From positions 744,001 to 808,000 of the forward strand of contig VNKQ01000004.1 of the NCBI GenBank assembly GCA_016508695.1: DNA of 64,000 bases, given 5' to 3'. Source of the DNA: Hyphodiscus hymeniophilus. Lineage: Eukaryota > Ascomycota > Leotiomycetes > Helotiales > Hyphodiscaceae. Every line of letters starts with the position of its first letter. Positions within the stretch are counted from its first letter, which is position 1. Below the pieces are notes generated by a model. It saw only the letters and a program-made list of their open reading frames with translations, ran no database searches and was not told where the DNA came from. Positions 1 to 10,818 of the stretch are shown here, in pieces. The translations under genes and the position numbers were made by a program.

Positions 1-231
1 CCTATTCCTAATACTCACATACTTTTCTTTTTCTCAAAACACCTGTAGTCCCGCGTGCTGAGAATTCAGAACACCCAAGCCAGCCAATCCATCGACGCCG
101 GCTTCAGCATATCCCCACCCTTCTCTTTCACTACCGCATCCAAGGTAAGCCTGTATCCTTGATGGATGCTATCATTACCACAGCTTGCGGCAAGTTAAGA
201 CTTTTTCTTCAGTCTCAGCCTCGACTTTCGA

Positions 232-931
232 ATGGCTGTCGCCCTTCAATCTCGAGTCTCCATTGGGCCTACACCGTTTGGGCATAGAAACTGGATTTCT
301 TTCATTGGTGGAACATGGTCGGGCTCCTGGGGATCTGGAGTCGTCATGGTGAGTTATGTTCAGCCCGTATGAGCTGGACTCATAACTTGCAGCCTGGTGG
401 ACAAGATAGCCAGATCATCATACCAAACGGAGCTGCTCGATTAGAGACAAACTATCTCCTTCAGACCTATGACAATCCTCCGGCACACATAATTGTCAAG
501 ACACATGGCTGGTACACTCGTTTCATACTGTATAGCCTTATTACTCTGAATTGCGGAGGTTAGGAGCTTTCTCCGGATCCCCTTGCCTGTGGCGCTCCCT
601 TTTGTGGTTTTATTTCTCGACCTTCAGGCTGCCTTTCGACTTTCCAGTCATTGTCAATATTAACTTGCTGAGCAGGAGAACCGGACCCCCCGCGATCCTA
701 GCACAACTTACAGATCCGGAACTCGCCGACAGAGTAGATCCCAATAGCTACAAATTCAGAATATTCATCGAAATGGAGAGTGGTGATGAAAGGTATCAAG
801 ATAGGCTCAACTGTGGCATGTGGGTGGGAAGTGGAATGAGGAAAGGACTGGAAGTGATATACGAGTAAGTCGGGATCTCCCTCCTATGTCTTTCGAGCAC
901 TAACGCTTGGAGTGCATATCGACTTTCATGA
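232..931 (+). CDS. DUF3237 family protein, four exons, 147 aa
   Basis: A small gene hidden by introns. Exons are 232-348, 393-511, 676-864 and 913-931. The three introns (44, 164 and 48 nt) all have GT-AG ends, and removing them leaves one open frame ending in TGA. The product shows the DUF3237 signature in order: an FIGGTWSG block, then PGGQD, then an N-G-A-A-R-L-E-T strand, then SYKFRIFIEMESGDERY, then WVGSG and a VIYDAYRLS tail. The last exon codes only for the final few residues, yet it restores that conserved ending, which supports the model. DUF3237 proteins form a small beta-barrel-like fold of unknown biochemical role. The start is the first ATG in the frame. The preceding 230 bases carry intron-like signals and may be 5' UTR or a further exon, so the N terminus is less certain than the rest. 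Confidence 0.78.
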
Positions 932-1428
932 GGTTCCAGGTCGCACTGGTCTCTAGGGTTAGCAGGAGAAGTAGAAAATGTCCTTTTGGTCTCTATCATT
1001 GTGGTTTGTGTTAAAAAGAGAGAAGACTCGACGTGAGGCTGGTCTCATACCAATGTGGAGTGCATCACGTCTCCAGTGTTCACGTGGCCCAACAGTCCCG
1101 ATATGACACTTGTACATGGGGTTGGCGAGTCCTTAGTCTAAGAGTTTCTAGATTAACCCATGGGCAACAAGAAATTCATATACTACTAGAAATTATATGT
1201 CTTCCTAATTCGATTTACGGATCACTCCTTTATGCAGCATATCACGTGCCGTACTACAGAGACCGTCAATGATTTCAGGAACCGCTTTCGTCCGATGTTA
1301 TCTCCACCTCGATTTAGAATGAGTCCACAAACTTCAATCAGCACATGTAAACCCGTTTATTTCCCTTCTTGTGCTTGTAGACTCGGAGTTCTTATTCCAG
1401 ATTGACAAAGCTCCGATAAGCTAGCATA
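932..1428. other. Intergenic, DUF3237 to quinolinate phosphoribosyltransferase
   Basis: No supported gene. The short open frames here lack codon continuity or splice partners. It presumably holds the 3' UTR of the DUF3237 gene and the promoter of the next gene. Confidence 0.5.
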
Positions 1429-2369
1429 ATGGCTTTACAACATGGAAACCCTGCCGACCTTCTACCCGTCTACTGGAAATCCCAGATCACAGCCTGGTAT
1501 GCCGAAGACACCCCATCTTTCGATTACGGCGGATTTGTCGTCGGCGATAGCGAGCGTACTGCAACTCTCTTCGGCAAATCGAAAGGTATACTCGCCGGCG
1601 TACCATTCTTCGACGAAATCTTCGCACAAGCGGGCTGCACTGTAAAATGGCACCTGAAGGAGGGTTCGGTCGTTGAACCTGGACCCAAGGGCAAGATTGC
1701 AGTTGCGACAGTTACTGGTCCTGTCAGAAAATTGCTCCTAGGAGAAAGAGTGGCTTTGAATACCCTGAGCAGATGTTCTGGAGTCGCAACGAAGTCGAGG
1801 GCGATGGAGGAGCTGGTTAGGAAGGCGGGGTATACAGGCATCCTTGCGGGTACGAGGAAGACAACACCTGGGTTCAGGCTGGTCGAGAAATATGGAATGA
1901 TTGTCGGAGGTGTGGATGGTCATCGACATGATCTCTCAAGCATGACGATGCTCAAGGACAATCACATATGGGCAAGAGGAAGCATAACTGAGGCTGTCAA
2001 GGCTGCGAAAGCTGTCGGAGGCTTTGCTTTGAAGGTCGAAGTTGAGGTAGATAGCGAAACCGGCGCAGATGAGGCAATTGCGGCTGGAGCAGACATTATA
2101 ATGTTGGACAACTTTGATGGAGACGGATTAAAGATTGCGGCGAGAAGCATCAAGCAGAGATGGGCCGGGAAAAGGGCGTTCTTGCTCGAATGCAGCGGAG
2201 GACTGACGTCGGAAAATGTTGAAACATACATCAATAACGGTATGAGTTTCATTAGCCTTCCAAGTCTTGTTAATTTCTAATGCTCAACACAGATATCGAT
2301 ATCATCTCAACGAGCTCGATACACCAAGGTGTTCCTCATGTTGATTTCTCTCTCAAGATTGACCACTAG
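1429..2369 (+). CDS. BNA6: Nicotinate-nucleotide pyrophosphorylase (carboxylating) / quinolinate phosphoribosyltransferase
   Basis: Converts quinolinate and PRPP to nicotinate mononucleotide, CO2 and pyrophosphate, in the de novo NAD pathway from tryptophan. Exon 1 is 1429-2239 and exon 2 is 2293-2369, separated by a 53-nt intron with a CTAAT branch site. The spliced product is 295 aa, normal for fungal BNA6. The N terminus (LLPVYW, then AEDTPSFDYGG) is typical. The substrate-binding region is visible as LNTLSRCSG, AGTRKTTPGFR, KYGMIVGG, HRHDLSSM and LKDNHI. The barrel continues through EVEVDS and MLDNFDGDG. Exon 2 supplies the conserved DIISTSSIHQGVP strand and the DFSLKIDH terminus. Reading through the intron would give a false end at 2280. 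Nothing appears damaged. It is a single housekeeping enzyme whose neighbours have no evident connection with NAD metabolism. Confidence 0.95.
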
Positions 2370-2973
2370 AGTAGAACATATATATAATGGTATCGAAACC
2401 CCCAGATCGCACGCTTGCGTACTCTATGCGTTGCTATTACCACCTAGAGGAGAGTGTCATGTAGGAAGATGACCACCATGACTAATGAGTGCAATGTCTT
2501 CATCCACGAGTGAGATCATAAGCATTCACTATCCTTCTTCCCCAACCAGCGGGAACCTTGGTCAGGGCACAGACCCAAGTAGTTATTACTTTCCCAGCTC
2601 AAACCCAAGTTTTGAACCACTGGTAAACCGCTGGAGTATCGTACAATATAAACAGTGAGTGGTCCATCAAAGCCGATGACATGACACTTCAAGCTAGTTG
2701 CACTATCGTAATATAACACTCCAAACTCATACTGTGAATCTTTATCAGCGTCTTTGAGGCTCTGCTGAGCTGAAGTATTATGTAAGACCTTCCATCTTCG
2801 GAATGTTCAGCTTGCATGTTACGCATCCACTCTCTTGCAGGGCGCAAAGTCAGCCGACTCGGGAGTCGAGGAATCCTTTCAAGCTCGCCCGACGTACACT
2901 TCAAGTCACCACATATGCACACGATTTTGTACGCAACCGAGGCGGGCCGTAGGACTGTTCATGATCAGCCGTC
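2370..2973. other. Intergenic, between BNA6 and the HET gene
   Basis: Nothing coding is supported. It presumably holds the BNA6 3' UTR and the promoter of the HET-domain gene. Confidence 0.5.
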
Positions 2974-5634
2974 ATGGAATTTCTCCTCCTGCCAGCGAAT
3001 AGTGGGAATTCTCTCATTCCGATTCAAAGGACTCCGTACGTATGTCAACAGCGATACGATGGCAGTCCATTTCTCTCTTATCCCAGGCGAGTAGGCAAGG
3101 CTGAAGCTGGCGCAGCCTTGTCCGATCTGATGAACTACCGACGCTCGGAGAGAGTTAACCCCACACCAATTCGAGAGCAGGAATCTTTCGTCCAGACGTG
3201 GTTATACTTTGGCTTCATCGCCGAGTTTCTTTGCGCCAACTCGAAAGAGGGTACTCCTAACTCGCTGAAGCCTGAAGGTTCCCAGGAGATCATTGACCAA
3301 TTATATGGCATGCTCGTTGTCCAAGAGGGTGAAACTTCGTACGTTTCACTCGACGACAATAAGCTAAACGAACTTCTTGCAATCGCAAGATCGCGGCTCC
3401 CAGAGAGCCGGGAAGCTTTAATCGAACATTATGAACATCTCCTAAACTGTATCGCCCACGCTCACCCAATCTTCTCATCTCTCCCCAGAGACTTCAACCA
3501 CACCGTCAAATATGCTACGGCAGCGCTCTTCGAACTGGTGGCACAGGCTATCAGATCAGTGATGTCTTTGCTAGGGATCCCGCGAGTTTTCGGTCGAGAT
3601 TGGGCAGATGGGTATCTCAATGAGGAATCCAAAAAATCTATGATGCATCATGGATGGTGCCCAAGTGATATCGCTCGGGCTGAAGCAAAATTTCTGTCCA
3701 TTCAGGCGATGCACGTTATTCGGATGCTGGATAAGAGTTTACCCAAACGGGACCACAGTCAATGTACAGATGTGGCGTGCAACATCTATCAGATAGACAT
3801 GAACAACTACAACAGTGCTCATGAGGAGCCAGGCTGTCTGTGTAAGGACCTGGTGATCCAACCCCAGAGATTGGACGAGATCCTGCAGAAAGAAGACCGG
3901 GTTCCGCTCCTTTGTGTAACCGGACATATACATGACTTGAAAGTCAAGCTTGTCGAGTCTGGAATAGATACCCCATATGTCGCAATTTCCCATGTATGGG
4001 CAGATGGGCTGGGAAATCCACACGCCAATTCTCTCCCACGCTGCAGACTCGCTCACCTTCGAGACCTGGTCTCCGCAATCAACGAACAGAACGGTTCAAG
4101 TACAGAACCTCCACTCATCTGGCTCGACACACTCTGCTGCCCCGCCAAAGATGGGGAGGGCAAACAAAAGGCCATCGAGAAGATCCGACTCGTCTATCAT
4201 CAAGCCAAACACGTCCTCGTCCTAGATTCTGGCCTCATGGCCTATGAGTCGAAAGCTCAAGGCAGTCACGAGAAAATTGTACGAATCTTCACTTCAGGCT
4301 GGGTTCGACGCCTTTGGACGCTTCAGGAGGGTGCCTTGGCCCGCTCACTGTATTTTCAGTTTGCAGATGAAGCAGTCTCGTTGAGTGGATTGAGAAAGGA
4401 TTTTGGGGAGCATGCCAATTCGGTCCGCCATCAGATACTCGCTCTAGATTCAATGCAAGAAGTCTGGAGAATCGAGGGTTTCTTCAAACGGGACCAGCAT
4501 TCCATCGAAGGTGACCAACCCAGTCTCATAGTATTAGACCAAGCACTCCAATTCCGTTCCGTGACCGTAGCTTCCGATGAACCACTCTGTATCGGAACTC
4601 TCATGTCTTTGGATCTGTCAGCTATCCTTGCGGTTGAGCCGAAAGAAGAGCGGATGCAGAAAGTATGGGAGCTGCTGGCCGCCGAAAAAGGAGGGATACC
4701 GGCACTGGTTATTTTCTTCGAGGAGCAACGGATCGATGCACGAGGCTGGCGATGGGCACCGCAAAGTCTCCTCTCTGTCACAAAATCCATCTACCAAGCT
4801 AACGTCCGCATCGTACGCTGGGGAGAAGGCCAGCTCGGCATTCCCACATCCCTTGGGCTAAAGGTCCGCTTTCCTGGTTTTAGAATCTCGGTCTTAAAGT
4901 ACGAGGATGGGAAGCCACGAAACCCATGGCCCGGACTGAAACGTATCCCAGAAGCATATATGCATTTCCGCGACAAAGACACTGGGGAATGGTATATGGT
5001 GTCTGACAAGCGACAGGCGTATCTGAATTCGAAATGGACGACTGACGAGGAGAGGTTGGAGTATAACAAGTTGGAGTTGTTTCTGCTGCATGATATTGCT
5101 GATTCGGACAAAGCGATGATTGTAATGAGGGGGGAGGGAAAGCTTCTCGGCGTCAATGATGCGCTGTATGCGTTTCCAGTATCGGATGGGATGAAGGACG
5201 ACAAGCAGACCCAGGTGAGTGGCATTGCGGTGAAAACGGAAAGACACATCATCGTCAACCTGCTTGATCCGGAGAACGGATACATTTATACGACGATTGG
5301 CAGACTTGCAATGGAGCTCAGAAGGCATGAGATGACAGATAGGCATCTTGCACTCTTTGAGCGGTTGAAAGACGAAGTCGGTAACTCTTCAACGGTATTA
5401 AAGGAAAGGATGCAGGAGAATGAAGAGTTCAAAGCTTCGATCAAGAATTTGAGGAAGAAGATGAAGGCCATGACAGCGAGCGTTGCAGATGTGGATGAGA
5501 GATTCGTGCAGGCAGTGAAGAACTTCTTCGGCCCATCCCTTGTTGGGGACGTTTGGGTTTTGATCCAAGACTGGTTCAACCATGGCTATCTTGGGGAAAA
5601 GGTTGACGATGAGCAGTCATGGTACATTGACTGA
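2974..5634 (+). CDS. HET-domain (heterokaryon incompatibility) protein, 886 aa
   Basis: An intronless frame. The start MEFLLLPAN, followed by YDGSPFLSYPRR and QTWLYFGFIAEFL, matches the usual opening of one large HET subfamily, so this ATG is preferred. The HET core lies at about residues 310-470: TPYVAISHVWADG, PPLIWLDTLCCP, then an AKHVLVLDSG strand, then SGWVRRLWTLQEG. In this subfamily the classic ALSYVWG is replaced by AISHVW. Residues about 800-850 are charged and heptad-like and probably form a coiled coil. HET-domain proteins act in non-self recognition and can trigger programmed cell death when partners differ, but most family members have no tested function and nothing here links this one to a vegetative-incompatibility locus. 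No NACHT/NB-ARC or repeat domain follows, so it is a stand-alone HET protein. It sits between a NAD-synthesis gene and a GH3 gene with no evident partner. Confidence 0.85.
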   Translation: MEFLLLPANSGNSLIPIQRTPYVCQQRYDGSPFLSYPRRVGKAEAGAALSDLMNYRRSERVNPTPIREQESFVQTWLYFGFIAEFLCANSKEGTPNSLKPEGSQEIIDQLYGMLVVQEGETSYVSLDDNKLNELLAIARSRLPESREALIEHYEHLLNCIAHAHPIFSSLPRDFNHTVKYATAALFELVAQAIRSVMSLLGIPRVFGRDWADGYLNEESKKSMMHHGWCPSDIARAEAKFLSIQAMHVIRMLDKSLPKRDHSQCTDVACNIYQIDMNNYNSAHEEPGCLCKDLVIQPQRLDEILQKEDRVPLLCVTGHIHDLKVKLVESGIDTPYVAISHVWADGLGNPHANSLPRCRLAHLRDLVSAINEQNGSSTEPPLIWLDTLCCPAKDGEGKQKAIEKIRLVYHQAKHVLVLDSGLMAYESKAQGSHEKIVRIFTSGWVRRLWTLQEGALARSLYFQFADEAVSLSGLRKDFGEHANSVRHQILALDSMQEVWRIEGFFKRDQHSIEGDQPSLIVLDQALQFRSVTVASDEPLCIGTLMSLDLSAILAVEPKEERMQKVWELLAAEKGGIPALVIFFEEQRIDARGWRWAPQSLLSVTKSIYQANVRIVRWGEGQLGIPTSLGLKVRFPGFRISVLKYEDGKPRNPWPGLKRIPEAYMHFRDKDTGEWYMVSDKRQAYLNSKWTTDEERLEYNKLELFLLHDIADSDKAMIVMRGEGKLLGVNDALYAFPVSDGMKDDKQTQVSGIAVKTERHIIVNLLDPENGYIYTTIGRLAMELRRHEMTDRHLALFERLKDEVGNSSTVLKERMQENEEFKASIKNLRKKMKAMTASVADVDERFVQAVKNFFGPSLVGDVWVLIQDWFNHGYLGEKVDDEQSWYID

Positions 5635-5833
5635 ACCTAGCAGCTCTATGATGATAGGACGAAAAAGGATGGGATCGCTCATTTGCGATCATAGATCTAA
5701 GACGGTGAGGTGAAGTCACAAAGTCCGTTTCGGTCACTTCAATTGATGTCGAGTATATTTATACAAACCTTTCCCGTGTGTGAAATCCTTCTTGCAACTC
5801 CCAAACACCCTGTAGTCATTTCATCGAAACGCT

Positions 5834-8730
5834 CTAATACCATCCCGTGAGTTTCAAATCCCTCGAAGAAGCACCCACACGGATCGTGATGCGTCCTTGA
5901 TCCGGTATCACCCAATTCTGCTTCTTCACACACCAATAGCTCAAGTCCCGTCTTGTCAAATTGAACTGCACGGCTTTTGTCTCGTCAACCTCCAAAAACA
6001 CCTTCTCAAAGCCTCTTAGCACCTTGACTGGGTAATCCACATTCAAGGCATCACCCTCTACGTCCGCATAGTTGATGTAAAGTTGCGCAACCTCCTTGCC
6101 TGCCACCTTGCCCGTGTTCTTGATGTCCACGGAAACAGACGCATAGATATTCCATAAATCAGAGTTCCCACCTTCATCGCCACCGGCTTCAGACCTGGGC
6201 TGCACTTCGTCGTAACCTTCAGGATAAGGATATTTGCCATGCTTAACATCCGAGACTTTGTTGATGTAGGGGTAGACGAACTTCTTGAGCTTGCGGAATC
6301 CACTAGGAAACAGCGCTGTACTTGGGTCGGGGATGGCGTCGTCCAATTGTGGAGGTGCAAGGCCAAGCGTTCGGGGGCCGGAAGTGGGCTTTTGGGAAGA
6401 AGGGCCGCAACATTAATGTTGGAGTACTCGAAGGTGGTGTAGGATAGTCCGAATCCGAATTCGAAGGTCGGGTCAATGCCAAATTTATCGAAATGTCGAT
6501 AGTCGATGTATAGACCTTCAGAGAAGTTCTGCTGAGGCACGACACCGTTTGCATAGTACAGAACTTGTGCTCCAGGTCCGTAGTCATCGAGCGACCTGCC
6601 AAGGGTGTAGGGAAGCTTACCGCTTGGATTGACTGTTCCAAGCAGAATGTCCCTTATCGCATTACCACTTTCCTGACCCGGGAGATTGGCCATGATTACA
6701 GCCTTGACTCCAGGGTGATTAATCCATTTGTCTAGGATCACTGGACCAACAGAGTGAACGACGACGACGGTGTTACCATTTCCAGCACCACATCCGTCTG
6801 CTACCTGTTTGACGAGAAGGTCGCCATCCTTCTGAAGATTAAGATCGTTGCGATCTCCATTGATCCCTTCCCAGCTCTTGTATCCTTCGCCGGAATCTGA
6901 GTTCACAAAGACGATACATACGTCTTGGTCATTAAGAACGGCAGGGGCTTGTTTCATTGGTGGGGAATTGGTAGGAAATTCCGTGACATATACTCGGTCT
7001 TTGTTAAAAGCTTCCTTCAATGCTGCCATAGGATTCACCAAGTAGGGGAATTCGACAGCACCGCTACCCCACCCGGAAGCTAAAGTTCCTTGGTTGCAAG
7101 CCCGATCATCGCATGCATTGGGACCTTTTCCTTCTGCAGCATCCTCTCCGAAGATTCCAATTCGGAAGATAAGGTTGTGGGGTTGATCAGCCGGCCAGCC
7201 ATCGACGCTCAACGGCAATATGTCCCCTTCGTTCTTGACGAGCACTGTGCCTTCTGTAGCTACTTTTCGTGCGATTATTGAGTGTGCATCGTCACCAGTT
7301 CCTTGAACATCAACAAACTTGTTCACAAGAGTCTTTTCTTTGTCATCGGGGCTTCCAGCGTTAATAAATCCCATCTCATCGTTCGTCCAAGAAGAGAAAT
7401 TTATGCCTTCTCCGCCGAACTTGGATTTGTCGTCCTGGCCCATTTGATACCATGCCGCAACAACTCGTGTGACCATATCATTAAGCCTCGAGACTGGCAA
7501 TGAACCATTGAGAACCGCTTTAGTCAATTCTGGACCCCATAGAGATTTTCCAGCTGCCCATGTCAATCCATCTCCTGGCATGCTGACATCGAGACCTGCT
7601 AGGCCACTAGCTACTCCGGATCGCTGGGCAAGCCAATCTGACTGTACAAATCCCTGGAATCCAAGTTCGTCCTTCAGATAGCCATTTAAGAGCTTCGAGT
7701 TGCCGCAAGAGTAGCTGTTGTTGACCATTTGATAACTGCACATCACACTACCAACCCCGGCCTTAACAGAATCACCAAATGGCCATCCGTACATCTCATG
7801 CAAAGTTCTGTCATCAATGTTCGAAGACATAGCATTTGGCAAGCCCCATTCCCAACTCTGTCTGAAATGCTCTTGCTCATTTCCAACAAAATGCTTGATA
7901 GTAGCAATGACGCCTTCCTCTTGAATTCCCTTAATCGTCTCCGCAGCCGCAACACCTTGCAGATAAGGATCGGATCCAAACCCCTCCCAGTTTCTTCCTC
8001 CAGCTGGCATCCGTCCTAGGGGTCCGACACAGGGTCCCAGCAGCACGTTAACCCCCTTCAATCGTGCTTCGTTCCCATGTGCCTTTCCTCTCTCATACAT
8101 CAGCTCTTTATCCCATGTAGCTCCAACTGTGATTCCCGCAGGAAAGGCCGTGGCATTGTCGGCAAATCTCAATCCCAGCGGGCCATCTTGGTATGAAAGT
8201 CCTGGAAACCCGACATGTATCGCCGGGCCTGAATTTCCAACAGCTAAGCCCATTTGCCATCCGGTGCCTGTCGTAATATTCACCTTCTCCGGCAAGGACA
8301 TGGCCTTCACCAGTTCCGCAGCTTTCTTATAACTCTCACTCCATTGTGGTACGGTACCTCCAGCAGGGCTGGGATACCATGGGGGCGATTGGCCTTCTAA
8401 AGGAGTTTTCTTGTACAAGAAGAAGCCCCCAGCTGCAAGGACAGACCAGAAGGCTATGCAGACCAGTAGCACAATGATCAAGCATTTCGAGCGTCTAGCA
8501 AAGGTTCGGCGGATGGCTGCTAGTCGTTGTTGAGGGGCGTATGCAGATACTTTCGATTGGTTCTTAGGAGGGTCGATATCGAGGTAGTCGGTGGCATCGA
8601 GATCGGAATCATTTGATGATCGGTAAGCATCTTCGAGAGACTTGCGCAAAGGAATACTTTCCCCTCTTTCTTTACTGTAAGAACGGAGTAAGCCCTCTCG
8701 ACTCTCGCTGGCTATTTGGCTACGGTCCAT
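5834..8730 (-). CDS. Membrane-anchored GH3 beta-glucosidase, interrupted by a frameshift
   Basis: Family GH3 enzymes hydrolyse terminal beta-D-glucosyl residues, for example cellobiose. The start at 8730 gives a cytosolic tail of about 78 residues, then one transmembrane segment (CLIIVLLVCIAFWSVLAAGG) and a linker, so this is a type II membrane protein like the Aspergillus bglE/bglF group. The catalytic domain is clear: GPCVGPLGRMPAGGRNWEGF, KHFVGNEQE, then GFVQSDW with the expected nucleophile Asp. The C-terminal domain has GEGYKSWEG and FEFGFGLSYTTF, and after the break a fibronectin-III-like end (GKEVAQLYINY, LTRRDLSYW, VGASSRDLKLTGWY). The frame changes near a run of five G at 6373-6377 (C on the coding strand). 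Family-like sequence continues in the other frame without a gap, and no GT-AG intron fits, so a one-base loss is the simplest reading. Either it is a sequencing error or the enzyme lacks its last roughly 175 residues. Confidence 0.88.
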
Positions 8731-9330
8731 TTTGGGTTGACGGGGAGTATGGAGATCGCATCTGTCAGTTCGAAGTCGAGAACCTCAAGAGCTGAAATTC
8801 AGAGTGCTCCCAGGCTTTGAGATGGAAGGTCCATTCATTAGATAGTGTAGACTGCAAGAGAAACTGAAAGAGAAACCGAAAGTGAATCGTACTTAAACAG
8901 GAGTCGGGCGTAGACTGATGGATGCTTTCTCGTCAGTGGAGACCGCGTTGGTTCAGCGGGGAGGCTGCCGGAAGTCAGGGGCTGTCGACCCAAGGGCCAA
9001 GGCCCCCGCCCCGATTGGCTTCATGTTTCCTGCGTCACCACCAGCCTTCTTCTTAAATATTTGACCACTCTTGGAATCTTATTCTTACGAGAAGGACTCT
9101 GTTTAGGTCGTGCAACTCATCCGATAGTTCGGTGTCAAAGTGCTTTCACGTCTCATTATTAGTGCTGAGTATACTCGAGCACTGCACGCGTCGCTGCCCA
9201 GTACTCGTAGTGACTAGCGCTGCTCTGAAATCCTGAGCAGATTCACTCTGACCGAGGTTCGACCAACGCCTAGATTTCTGGCAATTCGTGGTTCTATTGC
9301 TGTCTGCTGAGACACATGATTCAAAATACA
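8731..9330. other. GH3 promoter region and spacer
   Basis: No gene is supported. The part near 8731-9060 should carry the GH3 promoter and includes a GC-rich patch with a CCAAT motif (listed separately). The remainder up to the oxidase relic shows nothing recognisable. Confidence 0.5.
9004..9018 (-). promoter_or_regulatory. Possible CreA site plus CCAAT box upstream of GH3
   Basis: About 275 nt upstream of the GH3 start, CCCCGC (the complement of the SYGGRG consensus of the carbon-catabolite repressor CreA/CRE1) is followed directly by CGATTGG, which contains a CCAAT box read on the minus strand. These short motifs occur often by chance. Carbon repression of a cellobiose-degrading enzyme would make biological sense, but the call rests only on motif and position. 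Confidence 0.25.
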
Positions 9331-10546
9331 TTAGGTTGCTCTGCCATTCTTCTTTCTGCAAAATCTCGATCCTCCTTCTCGAATCCTGCCATTAGCACCA
9401 AGAACTCCCCTCTCATTATCACCAACATGGAAAGCCATCACCATTCCACCTGCTTGATGCCATAGATTATGGCAATGGAACATCCAAACTCCTTCATTGT
9501 CTGCTCTGAATCGAAGTACCGCATACCCGTTGCCCTGAATATAGACAGTGTCTTTCCTCAGTGGGTTGACGAGGTTCAACGGCGTAAGACGTGGTTCAGA
9601 GGAGAAGGGATTGTAAGTCGTACGACCGTCAACGCCTCGATAATTAGAGAGGACATAGAAATCAGATCCATGCTAAAACATTGAGTATCATGCATCTATG
9701 ATTAGAGAATGCTACTTACCAGGTGGAAAGGATGGCCTTTCTCGTCAGCATTATTCACCACCAGATCCACTCAACCATTTCCAGCTCCAGTCCAAGGGAC
9801 AAACTGGTCTTCATTCCATTCTGCTCGATATAATGTAATGAGTGGCTGGTCTTGCGGTTTCCAAGAAGTGTGGTTCATTCGACCCATTGGAATATTGCCT
9901 TGGATCGAGTCAATCACCAGATTGCTGTAGATGACAAATGTCTTCTGCGCGGATTTTGGGAAGAGATCAGAGGCTAGATTGATGCCTTGGGTATATGACA
10001 CGTCAATTTGTCTGCTGATTCCTGCTTCTTTCTGGCACCTGCAAAATTTCAGTAAGATGGTGATTGCAAGGATTTAAGAGGACCATCCACCCCTCATGTG
10101 CAAGCCGTGCCAATGAATTGATAGACCTTCGTCTCTTAGGTTATTCATAACCTGAACAACGAGCGTATCTCCAGAACGGACCTCGATCGTGGGCCAAGGG
10201 AAGTCTCCTGACATTTCGTCAGTCAGCAGACCAACTCGAATTGAGTCCGCATCATACCATTTATGAGATACACCTCCTTGAGGACTCCATCAGGGCTTCG
10301 GAGTTCTTTTGTCACAACCCAATGCAGCTGGATTATGGTGGCATCACGGTGGCTGTGAGCATTTGGACTCGATATCCTTTCAAGATGTTCTTCATCAAGC
10401 TGATGGCTTCGATAATCTGGGAAGTAGTGCCTTGGAGATACGTTTGAGCTGGGTATAGATACCAACAATGCGGTGAAAGAAAGCACCAATAGGCAAGACG
10501 CACAGTACGTGACGATCCTTCCAAGACGGTGGAAAGACCAAATCAT
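9331..10546 (-). pseudogene. Laccase-like multicopper oxidase pseudogene (large internal deletion plus stop)
   Basis: Read on the minus strand. 10546-10258 gives a hydrophobic N terminus and the start of cupredoxin domain 1 (HWVVTKELRSPDGVLK, YLING). A 50-nt intron (10257-10208) follows, then PWPTIEVRSGDTL and the first copper motif IHWHGLHM. The frame then runs straight, near 10040-10085, into the beginning of domain 3 (FVIYSNL, MGRMNHTSW, PQDQPLITLYRAEW). The rest of domain 1, including the expected HAH motif, and all of domain 2, roughly 300 residues, are absent. A TGA at 9771-9773 sits where the family has Trp, just before VDLVVNN. After it come the copper ligands HPFHL, an intron (9719-9673), HGSDFYVL and FHCHNLWHQAGGM. 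Deletion, in-frame stop and intact flanking splice sites together argue for a real pseudogene rather than a sequencing error. A functional oxidase cannot be made from this copy. Confidence 0.85.
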
Positions 10547-10818
10547 CTTGGGAACTGATTCAAAACCAGGCGTTGTGGTAAGTCTTTCATGAATATCAAT
10601 GATGTAGCCAAAGAACGAAGTTTTAAGGTGCCACCTGAAGTGAATTGAGATGGATTCTTCCCCAAATACTCGCTAGCGGCAAACGTCCTGCAAGTCACGA
10701 TCAATCACTTCGGCGGAGAGTCGGAAACAATTTCGTCTCACCAGGCCAGAACACCAAAAATTTGACCGTTTCGGTCCATTGTTAACATTCGCTCAACTCA
10801 GCTCTGAAACTAGATACA

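Noticed and set aside
9771..9773. Oxidase stop codon removed by an intron
   Set aside because: Any intron spanning it would also delete the conserved VDLVVNN and HPFHL copper-ligand region.
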